Made by a program: the position numbers and the translations under genes. A stretch of 64,000 nt of DNA, from positions 74,934,946 to 74,998,945 of the forward strand of contig CAKMRJ010004445.1 in assembly GCA_928212115.1 (NCBI GenBank), read 5' to 3'. Shown here piece after piece: positions 10,661 to 22,059 of this stretch. Numbering within the stretch: position 1 is the first letter of the stretch; each line of letters starts with the position of its first letter. The notes under the pieces were generated by a model. It was not told the origin of the DNA. It ran no database searches and saw only the letters and a program-made list of their open reading frames with translations. This stretch comes from Lactuca virosa. Its lineage: Eukaryota > Streptophyta > Magnoliopsida > Asterales > Asteraceae.

Positions 10661-11650
10661 TCAGGGGCCCAACTTGCTCTGTTTTCGAAACTGGATGACA
10701 CCTTTCCAAGGTGACACCTTCATAAGCACCAAGTCCCCCACCTGAAACTCGAGGTCCGAATGTCGCCGTTCGACATAACTCTTCTGTCGGATTTCCGCGA
10801 CCGGCAACCTATCGCGCACTTGCTGAATCAATTCGGTGCTCTTGAGCACCACTTCAATACTCCCCATCACCCGATGACCGACCTCGCCCCAATAAACTGG
10901 GGTCCTAAACCTCCTCCCATACAACATCTCAAAAGGTGGTCGATCAATACGGGCATGATAATTGTTGTTGTAAGAGAACTCGGTCAATGGAAAGTACATA
11001 TCCCAACTTCCTCCAAAATCTAGCACGCACGCCCGAAGCATATCTTCGAGTGTCTGAATCGTTCGCTCACTCTGTCCATTGGTATGGGGGTGCATTGTTG
11101 TACTGAAATGCAGCTAAGTACCCAACTTCTCATGAAACTTCCCCTAAAACCTGGAGGTGAAACAAACATCTCGGTCTGAAACCACTGATACTGGCACCCC
11201 GTGCCGAACTACCACCTCCCAAATGTAAATTTCAGCCAGCTTCTCAGCATATATACTCTCGAAAGTCCAAATAAAATGTGTGCTCTTGGTCAATATATCA
11301 ACAATGAACCAGATAGAATCAACTCCATGTGCCGTCCTTGGCGGCTTTTTGATAAAAATCCATGGTAATTTCTTCCCATTTCCACATGGGAATGGGTAAT
11401 GGCTGCGACTTGCCATGAGGTCTCTGATGTTCGGCCTTGACTTTCCGGCAAGTTAGGCACCGCTCTACAAACCTTGTTATCTCCTTTTTCATACAGTGCC
11501 ACCAATAGCTCAACTTCAGATCCCTATACATCTTTGTGGCCCTTGGGTGAATCGAAAACTTCGACTTATGAGCCTCTTCTAACACCGTCTGCCTCATCCC
11601 TCCAGTAGTCAGAACCCAAACCCTGCCACACTGAGTCAACAAGCCTTAGC
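10661..11650 (-). pseudogene. int: Integrase of minus-strand Gypsy
   Basis: Three open pieces in different frames cover one integrase. The zinc-binding HHCC domain is intact in 11642-11400 (HKSKFSIHPRATKM, CLTCRKVKAEHQRPHG). The core has FIVDILTKSTHF and VVSDRDVCFTSRF near 11150-11330. The region 11095-10661 holds QSERTIQTLEDML with the catalytic Glu and then VGDLVLMKVSPWKG. Frame changes near 11340 and 11110 and a stop after KLGP (10661) break it. Confidence 0.87.
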
Positions 11651-11699
11651 TATCTCTGAAAAATAAAGGAATCTACCCCCTGATCCGCTCTGCCTTCCA

Positions 11700-12140
11700 A
11701 TTTTCCTTTTTCATTCCTTCCACCTAAGACTTCTTGATCATATAGGAGCACTCACTGCCTTGCGGCTCAGGGAATCCGCCATAACATTGGCCTTACCAGG
11801 GTGGTACATGATCTCATAATCATAATCCTTTACCACATCCAACCATCTTCACTGCCTCATATTCAAATTCGGTTGATACATCAGATACCTCAAGCTCTTA
11901 TTGTCAATGTAAATAGTACACCTAACCCCATACAGATAGTTCCTCTAAATCTTGAGGGCAAAAACCATAGCCCCCAACTCTAAGTCATGCGTATGGTAAT
12001 TCACCTCATGAGGCTTCAGCTGCCTCGAAGCGTAAGAAATCACATGTCCCCTATAAATAAGGACAGCTCCCAATCCCAAGATAGATGCATCACAATAGAC
12101 TACAAAATCATCCATGCCTCCGAGAAGCATGAGAATCGGG
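11700..12140 (-). pseudogene. RNase H of minus-strand Gypsy
   Basis: On the minus strand, 12130-11945 encodes FVVYCDASILGLGAVLI and SYASRQLKPHEVNYHTHDLEL, the RNase H domain with its first catalytic Asp. A stop at 11945 is followed by NYLYGVRCTIY and YHPGKANVMADSLSRK in the same region down to about 11770. Confidence 0.85.
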
Positions 12141-12395
12141 GCCTAGCAGAATCTCTGTCCCAGCATATCAGAAGGTAACAGTTGATCAACCCCCCACCGA
12201 AAAGTAACATTCTTCTTCGTGAAGCGGGTTCATGCGACAATAATCTTGGAGAAATCCTAGATAAATCTCCGATAATACCCTACGAGACCTAGAAAACACT
12301 GAATCTCAAGTTCTCAAAACCTCCCATCGCATTACGGCCTCGATCTTGCCCAGATCGACCAATGTACCCTTCTGGTTGATAATGTGCCCCAAGAA

Positions 12396-13250
12396 CTACA
12401 CCTCGCTCAATAAAAAATCACATTTGGAGAACTTGGCATACAACCTCTCCCTCCTCAGGGTCTCCAATATCTCCTGAAAATGATCCTCATGCTGCTCCCT
12501 GGTCTTGGAGTAGACCAGGATATCATCAATAAACACAATCACTGACGGATCCAACATCGGTCTGGATACCCGGTTCATGAGATCCAGGAACGTCATCAGT
12601 GCATTGGTGAGCCCAAATGGCATCACTAGGAACTCGTAATGACCATAACAAGTCATGAAAGTCGTTTTCTGCATATCATCGTCCCTGGACCTCATCAGAT
12701 GATAACCTGATCAGAAATCAATCATTGAAAACCAAGATGCACCCTGAAGCTGATCAAATAAGTCGTCCATCCTCGGCAGTGGTTAACGGTTCTTTACCGT
12801 TAGCTTATTCAAATTCGGGTAGTTAATGCACGTCCTGTGTGAGCCATCCTTCTTCTTCACGAACAAGATCGGTGCTCCCCATGGTGAACTACTCGGTCGG
12901 ATAAACCCATTGTCTAGCAACTCCTGAAGTTGTGTAGAAAACTCCTATATCTTCGGTAGTGCCAAAAGATACGGTGTCTTGGCTATCGCAGTCGCACCAA
13001 CGACTAAATCAATCCGGAACTCAACCTGCCTCTCGGGAGGCACTCCAGGAAAATCCTCGGGAAACACACCGGGGTAATCATGAACAATGGGTACCTCACT
13101 TAATGTCGACGCGCCCTCAATCCAAGTATCTGACACATAAGCCAAAAACCCAGAACAACCTTGCTGAAGATATATCCTAGCCCTCGTAGTTGAACAGAGA
13201 GTCGGCCCATGAGAAACTCCCCGCGCTAGGAATAACCAGTTCTCCCTCAC
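12396..13250 (-). pseudogene. pol: Reverse transcriptase of minus-strand Gypsy
   Basis: 13250-12945 carries the protease-RT linker (FPGVPPERQVEFRID). The LFVKKKDGS block follows near 12860. The piece 12695-12396 carries MPFGLTNAL, the catalytic FIDDILVYSKT box near 12530 and the thumb (FSKCDF). Several stops and shifts lie between the pieces. Confidence 0.87.
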
Positions 13251-13620
13251 TTGGGGTTTGAACTCTCACTAGCTGACGCTCACAGTCAATCATGGCCCTA
13301 TTAGGACCCAAGCAATCCATCCTGATGATAACCTTCGACCCGCGCATAGGAATCGACACTAAATCAATAGAGTATCTCTCGTTGAACAGGTTCAGGACAC
13401 ACCCACGATGAACCCTCTAAGCACTCACCTAACGATCATCAGCCATCTCAACCTCCAGCAAATAATCCAAAATCCTAGGAGCATCACAAAACTTCTTGGT
13501 AAGCATAAGAGATACAAAGGATCAGGTAGCACCCGAATCAAACAGAACATAAGCTTTCAAACCATTAACTAAGAAGGTCCCTATTCTTGATCAGATACAA
13601 TATAAGCGTAAATAAGAAAA
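13177..13620 (-). pseudogene. Protease of minus-strand Gypsy
   Basis: The FDSGAT active site is readable on the minus strand near 13540-13555. It is followed by a broken aspartic-protease fold and, in 13359-13177, SKVIIRMDCLGPNRAMIDC, a decayed version of the usual VIIGMDWL block. Confidence 0.75.
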
Positions 13621-13639
13621 GCAATAAAGATATAATAAA

Positions 13640-14827
13640 ATTACATACCTGTAATCACATCCGGTACTACTCTAGCCTTATCGGTAGTCACCTGAAATAC
13701 CCTGCTCTTCACCACAAGTGTCTCTACCTTTCCCTGGCGGTCATCGGTAATCCTCAAGGTGGTTGATGCAGGCGCCTCCATTGCCCCTCGTGACAACCTT
13801 GGACAATCGGCCTTTTTATAGCCTATCTGGTTGTAGTGAAAACATATCAATGCACTCCGGGGGGAAATCCCTACTCATATGACCAGTCTGACCACATCTG
13901 TAACAACCCGAGCCTCTTGATCGATATGTCAAACTGTGCGGCTTGCCGCACTTGCCGCAATGATCTCAACCCTGTTGGCGCCTAGAATGTGAATCAGAAA
14001 TCTCGGGCCTCTTATACTGGCCCACGGTTGTTTGTACCTGCTTCGGCTTGCACTTCGTTCGAAGCTCCAGCTCAATCTCCCTCTCACGGGCCCTCTCAAT
14101 CATATCATTTATGGTCTTGCACCCCCAAAAATCTCACAAAGTCCCTGATTTCATCCATCAACATGTCATGATATCTCGTCTTCTTCATCTCCTCATCCGC
14201 AGCGTACTGCGGAACCAATAGAGCCCTCTCACGGAACTTGGTGGTGATCTCCACCACTGTCTCAGTAGTTTGGAGAAGGTCCTAAAACTCCCTCACCAGC
14301 TGTTGCACCTCAATCTTCAGTGCAAACTCCTCCTAAAATCATTTAACAAACTATCGCCAATTCATGGCTGCCAATGCTGCATATCCCATAGCTCGGCCGA
14401 CCTCATCCCACCAGTCACGTGCTCTGTCTCTCAGCAGGCAAGATACAAACCCTACCTTTGCCCCTTCATGGAAAAAACTAATTTGCTCAGCATTCTCCAT
14501 GTCAACGATCCAACGTCAGCTAGCGATGGGGTCCTTAGCCCCGAAAAACTATGGAGCTCCACAAGCCTTGAACTCCCAAAATGAGGGATTTCACTCTCCT
14601 AAATGACTTGCAGCAAACTTGGCTCGAAATGCCCTGAGCCTCTCATCCATATACTCCATAATCCCTTCCTTGATGGTACCAAAAATCACATGAGTATCAT
14701 CCACGACACCACAAGTGACCTCGGTCGCAATGAACTCGCGTAGCCTCTCATGAATCGGTTTTGTGCCCGAGCCAGAACTTGAACCTGAACCAGAGCCAGA
14801 ACCTCCTGTTTGAGTGATCAACACCAT
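13640..14827 (-). pseudogene. gag: Gag of minus-strand Gypsy
   Basis: ATG at 14827 opens MVLITQTGGSGSGSG, a Gly/Ser run, followed by KPIHERLREFIATEV. The retrotransposon gag domain is visible in broken frames (RARDWW near 14405-14425). Two CCHC knuckles lie near 13800-13915. In the first, CYRCGQTGHMSRDF, the last Cys is Phe. In the second, CFHYNQIGYKKADC, the second Cys and the His are Tyr. The gag is not functional. Confidence 0.8.
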
Positions 14828-14971
14828 ACTCAAAATGAAATATAAACGTATAAATGATCAGCATAAAAATCGAGGGAACTCCCACTATATAGGTCCCCTT
14901 TTACTTGGTGAAAATCTTTTTAGAATTTAAATTTTCTTTTGAAAAGATTATCATTTCCTCAGTTTGAGTTC

Positions 14972-15976
14972 TGACACACCCGAAAGGCCATTTTTCCCAT
15001 CCCATACATAACCCAACTAATCAAGGCCCAAAACCCCTAATGGCCTAACAGGTTTTCTGGGAGTATGCCTCCGCCTACTCCGCATTACGCCTAGCATACA
15101 ATCGATATTTCAAAGGTTTATGAGACAATAACCCATTACGCCCAACATACTCAGGATTACGCCCAGCGTAATCACCTGAGTTCCAAACTCTAAACTAAGG
15201 TCTTAATGCTTTAAGACTTAATGTCCAAACTTCAGATCCAAGCCTAATAAACGTCTAAAGTCATCAAGTCGTAACCTTTATGCCTTTGCATGGCAAAAGG
15301 AAGCTCAAAACCAAAACCCTAACTTATATTACCAACTAAAACTCCATAACTCTTGCATGGAAGTAAACTAAGGACCAAGCTAGCATTTTTATCACATTAA
15401 ACACTTTAAAATGCTTAAAAGGATAGATCAAATGGTTTGGAATGGACAATACTCATGAGACCAAGGTTTTTGGGATAAAAAGGTCATAACTTACAACCTA
15501 ACAAGATCTAGCAAGGCAAGCATCAAGATTTGAACTTTATACCTCCTGAAGATACACAAAGATAAGAAAATTTTGGATCCAAAAGCTTGAGAACAACACC
15601 ACAACATCAAAGTTCTTGCTTCACCACCAACAACACAAAAATGTCACTCAAATAGCTTCAAAACTCACAAACAATAATTAGGGTTTTGAGATAGGGAATG
15701 AGAGGAGTGGAGGATGGTTTTAAGGAGGTCCAAAGGGAGTTAATGACCTTAAATAGGGGTCACACCCCGAATTTTAGCGTTTTGGGAAAATCTCGAGTAC
15801 GCCTAGCGTACCCATGAGTACGCTCATCGTACTCAACAAAACATGTGTCTCTTATTAACTTGTACGCCTGACGTACACCACACGTAAGCCACACGTAAGC
15901 CCAGCATACAGACCTGATTTGCAAGGAAAATGGATTTTAGGGTTGAAAATGAAAATACCTGGAAACGGGTGTTACA
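14972..15976 (-). mobile_element. 5' LTR of the minus-strand Gypsy element
   Basis: Plus-strand ends are TGACACACCCG (a decayed TGTAACACCCG) and CGGGTGTTACA. It contains TACGCC...GCGTA palindromes near 15060-15180 and 15790-15910. The primer-binding site next to it (14955-14971, minus strand) is only a poor match to TGGTATCAGAGCC. Confidence 0.8.
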
Positions 15977-16535
15977 TACATACTGACCACTATGAAATGA
16001 CCAAATAATACTAAGAAATGACTAGATGAATGGCCAAATAATACTAAGAAATGATTATTTTGGGTTAGTTCAATTTGCAAAATGCCCAAAATTACGTGGG
16101 AAATAATATTTTTTTAGTAAGAAAATGTCAAATATTACTGAGAAATTACTAGTTCTCTAAGTTATTTTGGTATTTTGCATAATTCGATCATCATTTTTTG
16201 GAATTAAGAGTTTTATAATTTTTTAAGAAAGTGAAAATTATAAATTATAAAAATAAACAATCATATGTCACGTTGAAATGTAGGGACCATCAGTGTTAAA
16301 AAAAGTTGGTCTAATTGGCGCCTAGTCGCTAATCGGGTTGTTACAAAATATGACTAGAGCTAATTGTTGAACAAGTCGGACCTAGTCAAATTCGGTCCAA
16401 ACTGGTCCTACTCGGTTAACTATGAGAGAAAGATGGTGATGTGTAGCCTCTTGTTCCAAGCAGACATCCCCATAACTGTCTACTCACCGACACTTGGAGC
16501 CCCAGGTGAATATGTGTTAAACGTATACTTCGAAC

Positions 16536-16628
16536 TGATAGCGGGTATGATTATCTTTTTGAAGTAGTGGTGTCGGTAAACTACAATCCTCATTAATGTA
16601 TTCAAAAAGATAATCACACCCGCTATCA
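16536..16628. repeat. 28-bp inverted repeat with a 37-nt loop
   Basis: Arms 16536-16563 and 16601-16628 are complementary at 27 of 28 positions. The left arm forms the 3' end of the unassigned frame at 16364-16567. Confidence 0.85.
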
Positions 16629-16770
16629 TCGATACAACCAAAGCTTCCCACAACTATATAAGTTATTAGTAACCAATAACTTGTTACTAAAATAGATGGG
16701 AGATTAAAATGGATTTGTTCTCAAGATATTGAGGTGCGATCGGTAGACTATAGCTGATTAAACGAAATGG

Positions 16771-16772
<2 letters not shown>

Positions 16773-16821
<49 letters not shown>
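16773..16821. repeat. (GT)n(GA)n compound microsatellite
   Basis: About 13 GT units run directly into about 11 GA units. Confidence 0.95.
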
Positions 16822-17262
16822 ACACAAAGGGTAAAGAGCGGGATTGATTAAATAGAAGGAAAGCTTGAGTTGATTCCAAATTGTTTATTCGTGGAGTTTG
16901 ATGAATGTGAAGGGTTAATCCTACCGTTTTGGATTAGGTTTAACATTGTGTATCACCAAAATTGATAATAGATATAAAGTCAATTAAAGTCACAAAGAAA
17001 CACGTGTCAAAGGAGTTAGATATTATTATTAACTGATGTGGCATTATAGTTGTTGATTAGAAATGGGTTCATCGGTTGATTCTTCTTTGTGGAAGCGGCA
17101 AAATTAAATTAACCACCGCCTTAAAAGGAAAAAAGGCAAGGGAAAAAGAACAAACAACACAATTACAAAATGTCAAAAAGGTTACAGCACCAAATTTCCC
17201 AATTACAGTTATCATAATTACCTCTACATTTAACCCAACTAAACACTACCTCTATATTTAAC

Positions 17263-17950
17263 CCAACTAAACACTGTAGTGACAATTTTATCCGCCAAGA
17301 CCATCGAAGAGATCCGAACTTTGTTGAAAACATTGTCATTACTAGCATTCCATCCACACTATAAGAAGCCATAGATGATAGCCATGTGAATCTTTCGTTT
17401 TTTTGGACATCGACCCCATTGTGTAGCAAAACGAACAAGCTCAATCACCAAATTGAATTAATGTGGAGAATTTTTGCACCGGTTCTAAATCTATCCCAAA
17501 GCAGATCTCATGAAAGAACATTCAACTAGCACATGACTAGTCTCGTCCACACCGGAATCACACGAATGACAGGTTGTGCTTGCAATGAAAAACTTTCTCC
17601 TAGCTAGAGTCGTTGCGAAAGGAATGTGATTCATATATGCCCTTTACACAAAGAAAGTAACTTTAACCGGTATTAATTGAGTCTAAACAGTAGGATTGCT
17701 CACCGGACATGTCACCTTCAAATTGATAAGGGAATTCAAGTCATTCACATAGAAATTCCCATCCTTCAAAAGCTTAGATCTCCAAGTGTCGGGCTTGTTG
17801 GAAAGAAGAACCGAGGAAACCAACCCATTAAGGTTGTGAAGCTCCGCAACTTCCAACGAACATAAGACCATCTTCTTTCAGGACCAAATCGACCAAGAAA
17901 CAGTTAACCTCTCAGAAACAAAGCATGACTTCCTTTTGTCAAAACCAAAT
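17263..17950 (-). pseudogene. LINE reverse transcriptase C-terminus (zf-RVT domain), part 1
   Basis: Minus-strand translation gives NHIPFATTLARRKF and a Cys/His cluster (TTCHSCDSG..DETSHVLVECSF). A tail follows with LVIELVRFATQWGRCPKKRK and FNKVR. This is the zinc-binding domain at the end of plant LINE reverse transcriptases. Stops break the frame. The gene is interrupted at 17950 by the 19.6-kb Gypsy insertion and continues at 37564. Confidence 0.75.
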
Positions 17951-18349
17951 AGTAATGTAACACCCATAAAATTCGAGCCAATTTAAAACTTTTAAATAAT
18001 TTAAAAACCACTCAATTATTACAATTTGTTTTCAAAATATTTTAAACATCAAAGTTCCCAGAAATCATAATCATTAATCGAGGAAGTGTACGGTCACGCC
18101 TTGGCCTTCCCGCGGCCATCCGCTGAACCTGAAACAATAAACTGAAATTGTAAGCCCGAAAGCTTAGTGAGTTACCCCCAAAATACCCATACACACAACA
18201 ATACACATACAATAACAAACAGCATACTATGGGTCCAATCATCCATCGGGATGGAATACCCCAGGCCCTCAACCATTGGGTTGGAATGCCAACATACCGA
18301 TACACTTCACATAACAATATACAAATAACAGCATGTACTGGGTCCACAG

Positions 18350-18500
18350 CTTTACAGACTGGATTACCCTTGGGCCCACATTGTGAGTCTGGATTGCTTT
18401 CAGGGCCCACAGCTCACATGTGGATTGCCACCGAGCCCACAATACGAGTCTCCCTCAACTCGTATCTGGAATGCTCCCGGGTTTGTTGGTTACCGCACGG
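18350..18500. repeat. LTR minisatellite, about 34-bp unit
   Basis: The phrase TCTGGATTGCC...GAGCCCACAG recurs three to four times with variation. Similar stretches lie at 33470-33610, 20770-20900 and 41270-41440. Confidence 0.7.
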
Positions 18501-19014
18501 AGCAGTTTCTCCTCAACCCATCCCACATAATATGCTGACATATAACAAAAATAATGCACATGCAAATAATCACATGATACTACAGGTTGTCCTACAGATC
18601 TACCTAACTGGCATAAAAACTAGCATGCAGACAGTCAGACCAACTATAGGTCACTAAGCATGACCACATCCGATCTTCCAGGATACCGATCTAACAGATC
18701 ATACTAGCATATAACCATCCTATTTACCAGGATACCGAACTAACATATCACCACAGTAATAATCCCAATAACGAAACAAAGGGCCGGCCTTGGTGCCTTA
18801 GACCCTTGAGTACAGTGAGGATAACTCACCTCGCAACTGACGCGCTGAAGTGATAAGCTCCACTCTCGGATCACTGTCACAAACTTCACCACCTATATTC
18901 ACCATAGAACCATACTCATAATTTCCAATTTCCCAAAATGCTCCCAGAAGTCAAATAGTCTACCCTTGGTCAAAGTCCAAGTCAAAGGTCAAGGTCAACA
19001 GTCCATGTTGACCT

Positions 19015-19262
19015 CAACTCGTCGAGTACAACCAGCCACTCATCGAGTTCCTTGCAAAACTCCTCAACTCTCCGAGTCACACGCGTGACTCGTCGAGTTC
19101 CTAATGTTTGCGGTTGTAAAATCCTTGGCCAACCCGTCGAGTTTCCCTGCAACTCGCCGAGTTCATGCGTGCCAAAAGCCGGGAAAACCCTAACTGACTC
19201 GCCGAGTTCACGACAATCTTTATCGGACTCGCCGAGTTGACCATGCAACTCGCCGAGTCCCT
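19015..19262. repeat. Cluster of ACTCGNCGAGT palindromes
   Basis: About nine copies of an 11-bp palindrome (ACTCGTCGAGT, ACTCGCCGAGT and one-base variants) lie in 250 bp. A second cluster of four is at 19862-19962. The other LTR has matching clusters at 34143-34410 and 37398-37500. Confidence 0.9.
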
Positions 19263-20035
19263 TCAGTCTATTTTCCATTCAGATGCTTTTTAAGCCATCT
19301 TAAGGTTCCATATTGCAGATCCAGCTTCCCAAGACATGTTTATCACGTAAAGTTGCAAAATTTACGTGTATGAAAGGCGTTAAAGTCTTATAATGACAAA
19401 ACTAAGCTTGCAATGGAGTTTTACACTTAAGGAGGGGTTCATACTTGCCAAAGCTGATAGCTTTATGGGCTTAGAGACCAAAGAGAGTTCAGATCTGAAG
19501 TTACAACGTCAGATCTGAGCTCATGCCCAAGAATAGCTTCATAATACGCTAGAAAAGCCCAAATCTTTAACCAAATGAGATCTAGAATGAAATGCGGTCA
19601 AGGTAACGAATTGATACCTTCCAAAAGATGCCAACTGAGGTAGACATCAGATCCCCACATGTTCCTTGCTTCTAGCCACTTGCTCTCCAAGCTCTCCTTA
19701 CAAAGATCCTCCTTCCAAAGCTTAAAACACACAAGAATGATGCACATGCACGGATTAGGGTTTATGGACTATCAAGAGGTTGTAAGGGAAGGCTGACGAC
19801 GCCAATGATCCTTTAAATAGGGTGCAAAACCCCAGAAATTAGGGTTTCATCCTCCAGCTCCTACTCGTCGAGTCCCTTCTTGGACTCGGCGAGTAGGTCA
19901 CTTAAACACGTGGACCAACCCGCTGCTACTCGACGAGTTAGGCAACCAACTCGTCGAGTAGACCTTGAAATCATGAGAATTTATAACCATAAATTGATAC
20001 TCGAGAATCGGGGCATTATAATTCTCCCCCACTTG

Positions 20036-20345
20036 AACTAGACTTCGTCCTCGAAGTCTGCTGTGGTGAACATCCTCGGATAGTGCTCCCGCACCTCTGC
20101 CTCCGGCTCCCACGTCCACTCGGACCCTCTTTGGTGCTCCCACTATACCTTTACCAAAGGTACCTCCTTCCGCAGAACCTTCACCCTTCTCTTCAGAATG
20201 GCCACAGGCCTCTCAACATAATTCAGGCGCTCACCGACCTGAATGTCATCCAACGTTACTACCGCCTCCTGATCCATGACGCACTTTCGCAACTGCGAAA
20301 CGTGAAAGGTGATGTGAATCCCAATCGAACCTTTTCATAAGGTCT
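20036..20345 (-). pseudogene. Chromodomain region of the 19.6-kb Gypsy element
   Basis: Minus-strand reading gives FHVSQLRKCV-like residues, LNYVERPVAILKRRVK, VKV.WEHQRGSEWTWEPEAEVREHYP and TTADFEDEV, a chromodomain that runs into the polypurine tract. One stop lies in the VKV-W segment. Upstream (20346-21284) only scrambled LTR-like and pol-derived fragments are visible. Confidence 0.75.
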
Positions 20346-21284
20346 ATCCTTCATGCTACTTAGCCAACTTGACAAAATCCTGATGATCCAAAGTATCGGA
20401 AACGCAACTTTCCCTCTTCCTGACACGAACCCCTTTTGTGCTGACAGGATATTTGTCCCAAAAATATTATACCAAATCGATCCACTAAAACACGAACAGA
20501 CATGCCTAACCCAAACAGCCTCGGGCTGGAATACCAAACATGTCAGGTCCAATCAATCATAGGGTCCGGTCATCCTCAGGATGGAATACCCTAGATTGGA
20601 ATACCTCTATGAACATAACTCGGGTCTACTCATAACTTGAGATCCAAGGATCTATCCTTGCGTCTCATCCACCATTCTTAGATTCGTCACAACCGAGTGC
20701 AACTCCCCCGAATCTTCAACAATACATCCAATCCGAACGCGCTCCTACCACAGACATAGCCAAAACAATCTCTATGCCCACAGTCTATGACTGGAATACC
20801 CTTACGTGGTCCTCAGCATAGGTCTGGATTGCCTCCGAGCCCACAGCATGAGTCTGGTATGCCCTCTCTGGCCCTCAGCTCATGACTGGAATGCTCCCGA
20901 TGACCGATCGACACTACTGTCGTCACTTCAGTTACCCAACACTCCGGCCCTGCAGATATCCACTTTCCTCCGCCGCTCAAAGGGCCTAATCGACGCTCCT
21001 CACATCAATGAATAACATAACGATACAAAAACTACTACTACACATAAATCCCAAGTCATAAACCAACTTCAACTCTTCCTGCTACCATATGACGTTTCTC
21101 AAGCGAAGTCGAAACCCCCTTGGTCCCAACTTGTCTGCCCACTACCCGAACATCAGACACCTCACCGATTACTGAACCAAAAGACACACACAAACAACAG
21201 TCCCACGCGTCTCCCGAAAAGAAACCGACTGGCTGGACTTGCTTCCACGCCCTGCCATCAACTCCTGCCAACATAATGAACGTT
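20346..21284. other. Decayed internal Gypsy sequence
   Basis: No credible gene. Fragments of the LTR minisatellite phrase (GGATTGCCTCCGAGCCCACA) occur at 20570-20900, so this stretch seems partly derived from LTR sequence. Confidence 0.5.
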
Positions 21285-21289
21285 ACATG

Positions 21290-22042
21290 TGCGGGATTAA
21301 TGTCTAAGTCCATAACTATATTTGGTATGTACTTGACCCGACCCGGCATGGTCCATTTGGGTTGCACTTCACCGGCACAATTTATATGGATAGTCTTTTG
21401 AGAATAGTATATTTATGATTTATATTAATATATTATAAGTTCTAATATATTAATATGGAATCATATTATTTAATTAGTATTGATCAAGAATTAATTTAGA
21501 ATTAATTAACTGATCAAAAAGAACTAATTAAATATGGACTCTTATATATATGGAATGGGCTTAAGTTCATTTAGGTTGGGCTAAGCTTTCATGGATGGTC
21601 CATGGAGCTTTTAACCCATGGATCCTATGTAAATGAAAGGTCATGGGTATTAGGGTTTACATGGATGTAACCCTAATCCTCCATAATATATAAAGGGGTC
21701 CTTGGCTCACAAAATTGGCACAAGTGTGTGAAAATAAGAGTGGGCCGATTTTAGTGTGCATACATATTCTCTCAAGTTCTTCCAAGGTGTTTTGGTGATT
21801 TGTGATTCCATTTGAGGCTTCCACACTATTGGGGCTAAGCTCTTAAAGCTTGAAGACATCAAGCTACATCAAAAGGTATGTCATCTAACTAGAACTTTGT
21901 AGTATAGGTGCTTCATAATATGCTAGTTAGGATGAAACCTTGGAATAGTTAATATTTGCATGTATAATAGAGAAAACATAGATCCAAGGTTTATAGGGTT
22001 GCATGTACACCATAGGAGTGTTAGAATGCTCAAAACCCAACA
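21290..22042 (+). mobile_element. 5' LTR of the young Copia-type element
   Basis: Starts TGCGGGATTAATG (TGTTGG in the sister LTR) and ends ACCCAACA. TATATAAA at 21687-21694 is a good TATA box, just after a 27-nt near-palindrome with AAACCCTAA (telo-box) arms at 21650-21676. Confidence 0.95.
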
Positions 22043-22043
22043 G

Positions 22044-22059
22044 TGGTATCAAAGCCAGG
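22044..22059 (+). promoter_or_regulatory. Primer-binding site, initiator-Met tRNA type
   Basis: TGGTATCAAAGCCAGG begins one base after the 5' LTR. The usual plant site is TGGTATCAGAGC. Confidence 0.9.

Larger units (their letters stand above)
10054..15976 (-). mobile_element. Ty3/Gypsy chromovirus on the minus strand, 3' LTR truncated
   Basis: Read on the minus strand: 5' LTR 15976 to 14972, a decayed primer-binding region near 14955-14971, gag from 14827, protease, RT, RNase H, integrase, chromodomain, polypurine tract (10281-10300) and a partial 3' LTR (10280 down to 10054). The LTR ends read CGGGTGTTACA on the plus strand. Bases 10056-10280 match 15740-15976. The rest of the 3' LTR is missing because the plus-strand element ends at 10053. 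Coding regions carry many stops and shifts, so this is an old copy. Confidence 0.85.
15977..17262. other. Intergenic DNA with a hairpin and a microsatellite
   Basis: AT-rich sequence with no recognised gene. A frame at 16364-16567 encodes 67 residues (motif ADIPITVYSPTLGAPGEY) that look protein-like, but I cannot assign it. A 28-bp inverted repeat and a GT/GA microsatellite are listed separately. A near-exact 25-bp direct repeat (GGTTGA..ATTTAACCCAACTAAACACT type) lies at 17224-17275. Confidence 0.4.
17956..20020 (-). mobile_element. 3' LTR of the 19.6-kb Gypsy element
   Basis: Starts TGTAACACCC and ends GGGGCATTATA, a decayed GGGGCGTTACA. It is closely similar to 33083-34952 plus 37342-37558. 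It carries two clusters of ACTCGNCGAGT palindromes and a TATTTAAAGG box (minus strand, near 19805-19815). Confidence 0.92.

Noticed and set aside
16364..16567. Protein-like 67-residue frame (ADIPITVYSPTLGAPGEY)
   Set aside because: I cannot match it to a family and found no adjoining exons; kept only as a note in the intergenic entry.
18042..18657. Open frames on both strands in the LTR, repeated at 33169-33785
   Set aside because: They recur only because the LTR is duplicated; composition follows the LTR minisatellite and no domain is visible.
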